Notes under the pieces: model-generated | The model's input: the letters and a program-made list of their open reading frames with translations, nothing else | Told to the model about the DNA's origin: nothing | Databases searched by the model: none | Program-made: the position numbers and the translations under genes | From: Bacillota bacterium | GTDB taxonomy: Bacteria > Bacillota > Clostridia > Oscillospirales > Ruminococcaceae | Length of the DNA stretch: 29,776 bases | Direction of reading: 5' to 3' | NCBI GenBank assembly: GCA_023413185.1 | Contig: JAEZQD010000015.1 | Location: 1-29,776, forward strand | Shown: in pieces, positions 9,058 to 15,009 of the stretch | How the letters are laid out: each line of letters opens with the position of its first letter | How positions within the stretch are numbered: position 1 is the first letter of the stretch

Positions 9058-10181
9058 GACGGCAGCTCACCCCACAACGCCTCTCCCATTGCTTTGGCGG
9101 TACTGGTACGAGTAATCAGCCCCGCGACGGTGTTGTTATCGTTAAGCACCACAACGTAATGGGTAGAGGAGGATACCAGCAGTTCGAACGCCTCTCGGGC
9201 GTCCGCCTTTCGGTGGATGGTGGGGGTCTCGGTGCTTACCAGCTCACCAATCTCGCGCCCCGCCTTGCCCTGCTGCTTAATCGTGTCGATGGACACGGTG
9301 CCAATATAGGTGTCGGTATCGTCGTCGAGTACGATAAGGGAGTTAACGTCCCGTCGGCTCATCATCTCGATGCACTCAAGGGTATGGCGGTTGTGGGGTA
9401 CCTTAAGCACCTTGGTGCGCATAAAGTCCTCTGCCAGCAGGTCGGGGGTTTCGTCGTTCTTCATATGCCTGCCCATAAAGCTCTTTATGATGTCGTCGGC
9501 GGGGTCTCGCAGCATCTGCTCGGGGGACGCCATTTGCACGATGTTTCCGTTGTTCATAAACACAATGGTGTCCGCAAGGCGCAGCGCCTCCTCCATATCG
9601 TGGGTGACGAACACAATGGTTTTTTTAAGCTTTTTCTGGATGCGCTTTACCTCGTCCTGCAACGAGTCGCGGGTAATGGGGTCCAGCGCGCCAAAGGGCT
9701 CATCCATCAGCACAATGGGGGGCGAAGCGGCAAGGGCGCGCAGTACGCCAATGCGCTGCTGCTGCCCGCCCGACAGCTCGGAGGGGTATTTGTGCGCGTT
9801 TTCCTCATAGGGCATATCAACCAGTGCCAGCAGGTCCTTTACAATCTGCTGCCACTTCTCTTTGGGGTATTTAAGCAACTTGGGCACCACCGCGATGTTT
9901 TGTTCTACCGTCATGTTGGGGAAAAGTCCAATCTGCTGAATGACATAGCCGATGGTGCGCCGAAGTTCAACGGGATTTTGCTCGGTGACGTCCTTGCCGT
10001 CAATAAAGATGCGGCCGCTGTCCGGCTCAATTAGGCGGTTGATGGTTTTGAGTGTGGTTGTTTTGCCGCAACCGCTGGGACCGATAAACACCGCAAATTC
10101 CCCCGCCTTAATCTCAAAGCTGATATCGTCAAGGATTGTGGCGCTGCCGTAGCGTTTGCTCACATGTTCAAATCGTATCAT
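9054..10181 (-). CDS. opuCA: Osmoprotectant ABC importer ATPase with tandem CBS domains
   Basis: 375 residues from the ATG at 10181, chosen because AAGGAG lies six bases upstream; the frame is open 18 codons further. Walker A is GPSGCGKTT (34-42), the ABC signature LSGGQQQR (136-143) and Walker B IVLMDEPFGALD (156-167), followed by the switch histidine in VTHDMEEA. Two CBS domains fill about residues 255-370 (RRDVNSLIVLDDDTDTYIG; STHYVVVLNDNNTVAGLIT). CBS pairs in this family sense ionic strength or bind c-di-AMP. First gene of the operon, order ATPase-permease-permease-binding protein. Confidence 0.95.
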   Translation of the reverse strand: MIRFEHVSKRYGSATILDDISFEIKAGEFAVFIGPSGCGKTTTLKTINRLIEPDSGRIFIDGKDVTEQNPVELRRTIGYVIQQIGLFPNMTVEQNIAVVPKLLKYPKEKWQQIVKDLLALVDMPYEENAHKYPSELSGGQQQRIGVLRALAASPPIVLMDEPFGALDPITRDSLQDEVKRIQKKLKKTIVFVTHDMEEALRLADTIVFMNNGNIVQMASPEQMLRDPADDIIKSFMGRHMKNDETPDLLAEDFMRTKVLKVPHNRHTLECIEMMSRRDVNSLIVLDDDTDTYIGTVSIDTIKQQGKAGREIGELVSTETPTIHRKADAREAFELLVSSSTHYVVVLNDNNTVAGLITRTSTAKAMGEALWGELPS

Positions 10182-10225
10182 AGCATGCTCCTTCTTAACT
10201 TGATTTTGCTGCAATAAACAACTTA

Positions 10226-10254
10226 ATCTTATCATGCAAGTTGTCAGATGTCAA
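10226..10254 (-). promoter_or_regulatory. Sigma-A promoter of the opu operon
   Basis: On the minus strand, TTGACA (10254-10249), 17-bp spacer, TAAGAT (10231-10226), about 45 bases upstream of the ATPase start. The -35 box is part of a direct repeat TGACA-TC-TGACA. Confidence 0.85.
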
Positions 10255-10258
10255 AACA

Positions 10259-10314
10259 ATGACCGTCATAAAGCGGTAAGAAACCGCGTCGTTTTGGGGC
10301 GAATCAGCCCCAAA
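10259..10314. promoter_or_regulatory. Cluster of palindromes upstream of the opu promoter (possible BusR-type operator)
   Basis: Directly upstream of the -35 box: ATGACCGTCAT (10259-10269, inverted arms ATGAC/GTCAT), then GCGGT/ACCGC (10273-10287) and TTTGGGGC/GCCCCAAA (10293-10314). The first is the most operator-like because of its place at the promoter. A weaker promoter-like pair (TTGTAT, 19 bp, TATACT) lies at 10385-10355, so the hairpins could also lie in a longer leader. Assignment to the neighbouring GntR protein is inference. Confidence 0.4.
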
Positions 10315-10393
10315 TGCAGGGAGTCAACAGTTATGCTTCACAAAATTTACTTGAAGTATACAAACGATGCTGTAATACTATACAAATAGAAAA

Positions 10394-10433
10394 GAGCAAA
10401 AAACAGAGGGCTGAGCCGCCCTGCTTTTTGCTC
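10394..10433 (-). terminator. Terminator of the GntR/RCK_C gene
   Basis: GAGCAAAAA ... TTTTTGCTC arms with an inner GGGC/GCCC pair, 60 bp after the stop codon of the regulator gene on the minus strand. It separates the regulator from the opu operon, so the two are transcribed separately. Confidence 0.7.
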
Positions 10434-10496
10434 CTTAATACATCGTGATCGCGTCGCAAATCTGTCTGCCATCCACCAAAAGGGGGTGACGCGCGG

Positions 10497-11117
10497 CTAC
10501 TGCGACAAAAAGTCGGTTACCGCCTGTGCGCTGTTTGCGTCGCCCACAAAGATAACCACATCCCCAGCCTGTAGCACCGCATAGGGACCGGGGGAGAGGA
10601 TGATGCGGTCGTCCCGCCGGATGGCGATGACCGTTGCGGCGGTTTTTTGCCAAAACATCATATCCCCCAGTGTGCGCCCGATAACGGCGGCGCCCTCGCA
10701 GACCTCCGCCTCATAGTTGGGGAACGGGTTGGACTGCGAAAAGTGCTCGTTGATGTGGATTACCGAGTTGACCACCTCGGCAATCTGCCCGTTCATCGCC
10801 TGCTGGGAGGCGAGCAGCTCGGCGAGCTTCTTTTGATGGGTGCGGATGTCGTTTTGCCTGCCGAACCGCTCCACGTATTCCTTTGCCTTTTGCGCGGAAC
10901 GAATGAGCGCGCCGCTGTTTTGCCTTACCTCGACGATATTCATATCCTCAAGCAGCTTCATTGCCCGACGGATGGTTTCTGGCGAGACGCCGTATTCCGA
11001 CGACATGACTGAACGCCCGTAGATTTTGGTGTTTTCCTCTAAATCGCCCCGCGCGATGCGCAGAGCGATGTCCAGCGCAATCTGGGAATAGACCGGCGGC
11101 ATGATCTTGTTGCCCAA
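10497..11117 (-). CDS. busR: GntR-type regulator with RCK_C domain (BusR-like)
   Basis: 206 residues. Winged helix-turn-helix at about 8-75 (SQIALDIALRIARGDLEENT; SSEYGVSPETIRRAMKLLED), a predicted coiled coil at about 78-130, and a TrkA_C/RCK_C domain at about 135-205 (GAAVIGRTLGDMMFWQKTAAT, LQAGDVVIFVGD). This order matches BusR of lactic acid bacteria and streptococci, which binds c-di-AMP through RCK_C and represses the betaine importer busA. The next operon here is an osmoprotectant importer, which supports the match. Start uncertain: TTG at 11117 has GGGGGTG about ten bases upstream; the ATG at 11102 has no clear ribosome site. Symbol given by analogy. Confidence 0.82.
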   Translation of the reverse strand: MGNKIMPPVYSQIALDIALRIARGDLEENTKIYGRSVMSSEYGVSPETIRRAMKLLEDMNIVEVRQNSGALIRSAQKAKEYVERFGRQNDIRTHQKKLAELLASQQAMNGQIAEVVNSVIHINEHFSQSNPFPNYEAEVCEGAAVIGRTLGDMMFWQKTAATVIAIRRDDRIILSPGPYAVLQAGDVVIFVGDANSAQAVTDFLSQ

Positions 11118-11242
11118 AGCAGAATGGCACCCCCATTGTGATAATAAGACAAGGCATAGGATAATAGCTTATGCATAAACGGATGTTTCATGTCTGCCGC
11201 GGCAAAACACAAAACAGAACAGGCAGACGAACATTTAATGAG

Positions 11243-11271
11243 ATTATAGCAACGGCGCACACAAAATACAA
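11243..11271 (-). promoter_or_regulatory. Sigma-A promoter of the GntR/RCK_C gene
   Basis: On the minus strand, TTGTAT (11271-11266), 17-bp spacer, perfect TATAAT (11248-11243). It implies a leader of about 120 bases before the regulator start. Confidence 0.65.
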
Positions 11272-11327
11272 GACAGAGAAAGCAATCGGCATATTTCCTG
11301 CGCTCAGGCGCGCGCTTTTGTTCTGTA

Positions 11328-11357
11328 TAGACAAGCTGCCGCCCGTTGCGGTACAAT
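11328..11357 (+). promoter_or_regulatory. Sigma-A promoter of the YfbR-like gene
   Basis: TAGACA (11328-11333), 18-bp spacer, TACAAT (11352-11357), 34 bases upstream of the chosen start codon. The -10 box overlaps an ATG at 11356, which argues against that ATG as a start. Confidence 0.6.
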
Positions 11358-11391
11358 GGAAAAAACACACAGCAAAAGGAGCGATCGCCCG

Positions 11392-11970
11392 ATGAAGACC
11401 GGATTTTTTGCCATGCTGTCCCGCATGAAATACATCAACCGCTGGGGGCTGATGCGCAACAGCCGCCCCGAAAGCTTAAGCGAGCACACGTTGGATGTGG
11501 CGGTAATCGCCCACGCGCTGGCGGTGATACGCAACCGGCGCTTTGCAGGCAGTGTGGACTGCGGGCGGGTTGCGCTGCTTGCGCTGTACCACGACGCGCC
11601 CGAGATTATTACGGGTGACCTGCCCACCCCCGTAAAGTACCTAAACGACGAGATTCGCGGCGCGTATAAGAATGTAGAGCACCACGCCGCAAGCCGTCTT
11701 ACCGCCATGCTGCCCGACGATCTGCAGCCCGATTACACCGCACTGCTTGAGCCGGACGAGACCACCGAGGAGATGGCACTTGTGAAGGCGGCGGATAAGC
11801 TTTCCGCCCTAATCAAGTGCATGGAGGAGGAGTGCGCGGGCAACGGCGAGTTTAAAACCGCCAAGGAGGCGACCCTGCGCGCGCTGCGCCAGAGCCCGCT
11901 GCCCGAGGTGGAGGTATTCCTTACCCAGTTTATTCCCGCCTACCGCTGCACGCTCGACGAACTGAGCTGA
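11392..11970 (+). CDS. yfbR: HD-domain 5'-deoxynucleotidase, YfbR family
   Basis: 192 residues from the ATG at 11392, behind AAAGGAG at good spacing. HD-superfamily metal residues are visible: H in LSEHTLDVAVIAHAL, HD in LALYHDAPEIITGDLPTPVK, and D in LVKAADKLSALIKC. The stretch YHDAPEIITGDLPTPVKYLN is very close to the E. coli YfbR signature. The family removes phosphate from 2'-deoxynucleoside 5'-monophosphates, in the cytoplasm, in nucleotide pool balance. E. coli YfbR is about 199 residues, so the length fits. Immediately downstream is the remnant of a P-loop kinase gene, possibly once in the same transcript. Confidence 0.92.
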   Translation: MKTGFFAMLSRMKYINRWGLMRNSRPESLSEHTLDVAVIAHALAVIRNRRFAGSVDCGRVALLALYHDAPEIITGDLPTPVKYLNDEIRGAYKNVEHHAASRLTAMLPDDLQPDYTALLEPDETTEEMALVKAADKLSALIKCMEEECAGNGEFKTAKEATLRALRQSPLPEVEVFLTQFIPAYRCTLDELS

Positions 11971-11990
11971 CAAGCGGAGGAAAGAGTAAA

Positions 11991-12035
11991 ATGGCAAAGG
12001 TGATACTATTGTGCGGCAAGGTTTGCAGCGCATAG
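11991..12035 (+). pseudogene. 5' stub of a P-loop kinase gene, cut inside Walker A by repeats
   Basis: A proper ribosome site (GCGGAGGAAAGAGTAAA) leads to an ATG and the peptide MAKVILLCGKVCSA, then TAG. MAKVILLCGKVCSGKST is how AAA_33-type small P-loop kinases typically begin; here the frame ends exactly after GKVCS, where the GKS/T of Walker A should follow. The stop codon is supplied by GCATAG, the first bases of the palindromic repeat block. No continuation of the kinase was found beyond the block, so the rest of the gene appears lost. Family identity rests on 13 residues plus the ribosome site. Confidence 0.6.
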
Positions 12036-12207
12036 CCAACCTTACGGTTGGCATTACGAGAAGCTTCGCTTCTCGGCTCTATCTTAACCTTCGCATAGCC
12101 CACCTTACGGTTGGCATTAGGAGAACCTACGCATAGCCAACCTTACGGTTGGCATTACGAGAACCTTCGGTTCTCTGGTTCTCTGGTTTTCTGCGCCTTA
12201 CTAGTCG
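12030..12207. repeat. Chained hairpin repeat block A
   Basis: Three units beginning GCATAGC at 12030, 12093 and 12131. Each has hairpin 1 (GCCAACC-TTAC-GGTTGGC; the second copy has one mismatched arm base), followed in two of them by hairpin 2 (GAGAAGC-TTC-GCTTCTC or GAGAACC-TTC-GGTTCTC) and, after the last, extra CTGGTTCTC-like tails and a decayed GCGCC...GGCGC hairpin. Related blocks lie at 20508-20738 and 20824-21036. Confidence 0.9.
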
Positions 12208-12484
12208 CTCCGTGCTCGACCAGTATAAATAGGTATATCATTTAACCCCCCGCGATAAAAAACGGAACGGTCAAGACCGTTTTCTACTGAGTATCCCAAA
12301 AATATCATTTTCATCGTCTGTATGTCACCGGCGCGATACCCCGGGGCGTCGTGGACGCCGCCACCTACGGCTGAGGTTTATCGATGGCGCGAGGCGGTCG
12401 AGCGCGGTGCCTGCGGGTGTACTGGGAAAATTTCTTTGCGATCCCCCCATAGACCCCACCCAAAAACAGAGAGGAGCACCCGAT
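12208..12484. other. Non-coding stretch before the flavodoxin/ferredoxin gene
   Basis: No convincing gene. It holds the palindrome AACGGTC-AA-GACCGTT (12266-12281, followed by TTTTC, too tight a loop for a sure terminator), and at about 12344-12375 a GGGGCGTCGTGGACGCCGCC element related to the GTAGGGG-type repeats near 20755. A ribosome site (GAGAGGAG) for the next gene closes the stretch. A 63-codon open frame here lacks a ribosome site and crosses the repeat element. Confidence 0.6.
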
Positions 12485-13231
12485 ATGGTTTTGTATTTCA
12501 GCGGTACCGGTAACAGCCGGTATGCGGCGCGGCTGATTGCGTCGGTGACGGGGGATACCGTGCTGTCGCTCAATGAGCACATGCGCAACGGCGACACCGC
12601 GCCTGTTTGCTCGGACACGCCGCTTGTGTTTGTGTGCCCTGTCTACGCGTGGCGCATCCCCCGCGTGGTGGAAAAGCAGATACGCGCCACCGCGTTTTCG
12701 GGCAATCGCAAGGCGTATTTCATCCTCACCTGCGGCGACAGTGTGGGGAATGCGGCAAGGTACGCCAAACGCCTGTGCGACAAAAAGGGGCTTGCGTTTA
12801 TGGGGCTTTCGGGGGTGGTGATGCCCGAGAACTATATCGCCATCTACCACGCGCCCGATAAGAAGGAGGCGGATGCAATCATTGCCCGGGCAAACCCGGT
12901 GCTAACCGAGCTTGCACACACGATTAAGGAGCAAAAACCCTTGCCGAATAGCAGAATCACTGCAAATGACCGATTTAAAAGCGCCGTAACAAACCGCGTG
13001 TTCTACCCGTTTGTGGTAAGCGCTAAGGGCTTTGCGGTCACAGACGCCTGCATCTCCTGCGCAAAATGCGCGGCACTGTGCCCGCTAAAAAACATCACGC
13101 TGCGTGGCGGCAAGCCGGTTTGGGGAAACGACTGCACCCACTGCATGGCGTGCATCTGTGCCTGCCCCACCGAGGCGATTGAGTACAAAAACAGCACCAA
13201 GGGCAAGGTGCGCTATTATCTGGACGAGTAG
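12485..13231 (+). CDS. EFR1-type flavodoxin-ferredoxin fusion protein
   Basis: 248 residues from the ATG at 12485 behind GAGAGGAGCACCC. The N-terminus has the flavodoxin FMN phosphate loop (YFSGTGNSRYAARLIA, residues 4-19). The C-terminus has two 4Fe-4S clusters: CISCAKCAALCP (about 181-192) and CTHCMACICACP (about 211-222), each CxxCxxCxxxCP. This architecture (EFR1 family) is common in anaerobic Clostridia and is thought to move electrons between low-potential partners; no specific partner is encoded nearby. A terminator follows, so it is probably monocistronic. Confidence 0.93.
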   Translation: MVLYFSGTGNSRYAARLIASVTGDTVLSLNEHMRNGDTAPVCSDTPLVFVCPVYAWRIPRVVEKQIRATAFSGNRKAYFILTCGDSVGNAARYAKRLCDKKGLAFMGLSGVVMPENYIAIYHAPDKKEADAIIARANPVLTELAHTIKEQKPLPNSRITANDRFKSAVTNRVFYPFVVSAKGFAVTDACISCAKCAALCPLKNITLRGGKPVWGNDCTHCMACICACPTEAIEYKNSTKGKVRYYLDE

Positions 13232-13270
13232 AAGCAGGCATAGCGCAAAAGGATAGTACGGTGACGGTAA

Positions 13271-13306
13271 GCCCGCTTAGCATGGTAAAAGCCATGCCGA
13301 GCGGGC
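13271..13306 (+). terminator. Terminator after the flavodoxin/ferredoxin gene
   Basis: Outer arms GCCCGCT/AGCGGGC (13271-13277 with 13300-13306) and inner arms GCATGG/CCATGC with a TAAAAG loop, followed by CTTGTT, 40 bases after the stop codon. The U-tract is weak. Confidence 0.75.
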
Positions 13307-13485
13307 CTTGTTGCGTAAGAAGATTGCTTATAATGGCATCGGGTGGCAGACAGCAGAAGCTCTAAGAAGTTTTCTGAAATTTATTTGGGGTTTATTTATA
13401 TTCTATTTACACTGGCTATATCGAGGGTTCACGTTGAACGGGTATGATGGCAACAACACGAAACCAGCGCAAAGGAGCAAACCGT

Positions 13486-13554
13486 ATGAACAAGGTAAGG
13501 GGCAGTACGGCGCGTTATTTCTGTAGCATAATCGAGAGGGGGGATGACAGATGA
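13486..13554 (+). CDS. 22-residue leader ORF coupled to the VTC gene
   Basis: ATG with AAAGGAG eight bases upstream encodes MNKVRGSTARYFCSIIERGD plus DR, then TGA. The stop overlaps the VTC start as ATGA, the arrangement used throughout this genome for coupled genes. It may be a translational leader that helps load ribosomes on the VTC message. The region from 13307 to here contains no other recognisable gene or sure promoter. It could also be a chance frame; the ribosome site and exact overlap favour translation. Confidence 0.5.
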   Translation: MNKVRGSTARYFCSIIERGDDR

Positions 13555-14225
13555 ACGGCACCGGACGGCACGAAAAGAAGCACCGCATCAACTACGCCGA
13601 CTACCTGCAGCTGCGCGCCCGTTTGTCGCAGGTGGCAATGCCGGACGAAAACGCGGTAAACGGGGGCGGCTACCGCATTATGAGCCTGTATTTTGACAAC
13701 TACGGCGATAAGGCGCTGCGCGAAAAGCTCGACGGCGTAGCCGAAAGGGAGAAGTTTCGACTGCGGTATTACAACGGCGACACCTCATTTATTCGGCTTG
13801 AGAAAAAGAGCAAGCGGGCAGGGCTGTGCTACAAGCAAAGCGCAATAATCACAGCCGCGGAGTGCGCGGCATTGCTGCTCGGCGAGTCAGACGTATTAAA
13901 GCAAAACGGCGACCCGCTTTGTATGGAGCTGTATGCAAAGATGCGGTACGAGCTGCTGCGCCCTAAAAATTTGGTGGACTACAAACGCGAGGCGTATGTA
14001 TTTGAAGCGGGCAACGTGCGCGTTACCATCGACAGCGACCTACGCAGGGGGACGGATGTGTCGCAGTTTTTCAGCCCTCATCCGATTACCGTACCAATAC
14101 CGGGCGTGATAATTCTTGAGGTGAAGTACGACGGGTTTTTGCCCGAGCTTATCCGCGGGGTTACCACGTTATCCAGCCGCCAAGCGGCGGCATTTTCAAA
14201 ATACGCGGCGGCGCGCATGGGTTAG
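13551..14225 (+). CDS. VTC-domain (polyphosphate polymerase-like) protein
   Basis: 224 residues, start behind GAGAGGGGGGATGACAG. Basic tunnel motifs of the VTC/CYTH-like family are present: RHEKKHRI (6-13), MSLYFD, KFRLRYYNGD, LEKKSKRAGL, VDYKREAY, VRVTIDSDLR and LEVKYDGFLPELI, ending KYAAAR. Fungal Vtc4 polymerises polyphosphate from ATP; the bacterial standalone form is less understood. It is followed by DUF4956 and CotH genes, a set I recall seeing together in Clostridia, which points to a shared cell-envelope or spore-surface role rather than bulk polyphosphate storage. The product was not shown. Confidence 0.88.
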   Translation: MNGTGRHEKKHRINYADYLQLRARLSQVAMPDENAVNGGGYRIMSLYFDNYGDKALREKLDGVAEREKFRLRYYNGDTSFIRLEKKSKRAGLCYKQSAIITAAECAALLLGESDVLKQNGDPLCMELYAKMRYELLRPKNLVDYKREAYVFEAGNVRVTIDSDLRRGTDVSQFFSPHPITVPIPGVIILEVKYDGFLPELIRGVTTLSSRQAAAFSKYAAARMG

Positions 14226-14296
14226 CCTGCCAGGACTGCTGTATTCAGGGCGTTTTGTGCCTTTGATACGGAACAATAGAAAGGAATGGTTTTGTT

Positions 14297-14968
14297 ATGA
14301 CGTTTAGTGATATTTTTAAGAGCAGTTTTTTAGAGAAGGCGGCGGAGTTTTCGTTTTTGGATGCGGGGCTTGCGATGGTGCTCTCGTTCGCGGTGGGTCT
14401 GTTTATCTTTTTTGTGTATAAAAAGACGTTTGCGGGCGTGATGTATTCGGCAAGCTTTGGCGTTTCGCTTATGGCAATGACGCTGATCACCACGCTGATT
14501 ATTTTAGCGGTAACCTCCAACATCATCCTGTCGCTTGGTATGGTGGGCGCATTGTCCATCGTACGCTTTCGCACCGCGGTAAAGGAGCCGCTGGATATCG
14601 CGTTTTTGTTCTGGGCAATCTCGGCGGGCATTGTCATCGGCGCGGGGCTGATTCCGCTTGCTGTCATTGGCTCGGTCTTTATCGGCGTGGTGCTGGTTGT
14701 TTTTGTAAACAAAAGGAGCGGCGACACCCCCTACATCATTGTGCTGAGCCTGGGCGACGACAAGGCGGAGCAGGACGCCCTTGCCATGATAAAGGATAAA
14801 ACCAAAAAGCATCTGGTCAAGGCAAAGACCGTGTCGCACAGCGGCATCGAGCTTACGGTGGAGGTGCGGCTGAAAGAGATGAGCGCGCAGGTGGTCAATG
14901 AGCTGATGGCGGTAAAGGGCGTGCACAACGCGGTGCTGGTCAGCTACAACGGCGAGTACACCGCATAA
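14297..14968 (+). CDS. DUF4956 membrane protein
   Basis: 223 residues. Three or four hydrophobic segments fill about residues 22-140 (LAMVLSFAVGLFIFFVY; LMAMTLITTLIILAV; the region around IVIGAGLIPLAVIGSVFIGV). The conserved DUF4956 loop GMVGALSIVRFRTAVKEPLD sits between the second and third, about 82-101. The C-terminal 80 residues form a soluble alpha/beta domain (KAKTVSHSGIELTVEVRL). It lies 71 bp after the VTC gene and 41 bp before the CotH start. Function unknown; conserved proximity suggests it works in the membrane with the VTC and CotH proteins. Confidence 0.9.
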   Translation: MTFSDIFKSSFLEKAAEFSFLDAGLAMVLSFAVGLFIFFVYKKTFAGVMYSASFGVSLMAMTLITTLIILAVTSNIILSLGMVGALSIVRFRTAVKEPLDIAFLFWAISAGIVIGAGLIPLAVIGSVFIGVVLVVFVNKRSGDTPYIIVLSLGDDKAEQDALAMIKDKTKKHLVKAKTVSHSGIELTVEVRLKEMSAQVVNELMAVKGVHNAVLVSYNGEYTA

Positions 14969-15009
14969 ACGGGTGCACCCCGAAAAAAGCGAAGTTGAGG
15001 TCACTTGTT

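Noticed and set aside
9159..10034. 291-codon plus-strand frame opposite the opuCA gene
   Set aside because: Exact antisense of a gene with all ABC and CBS motifs; His/Gly-rich shadow translation without a ribosome site.
12322..12513. 63-codon plus-strand frame before the flavodoxin/ferredoxin gene
   Set aside because: No ribosome site; it runs across a palindromic element and into the next gene. I considered it as the lost 3' end of the broken kinase but saw no kinase motif.
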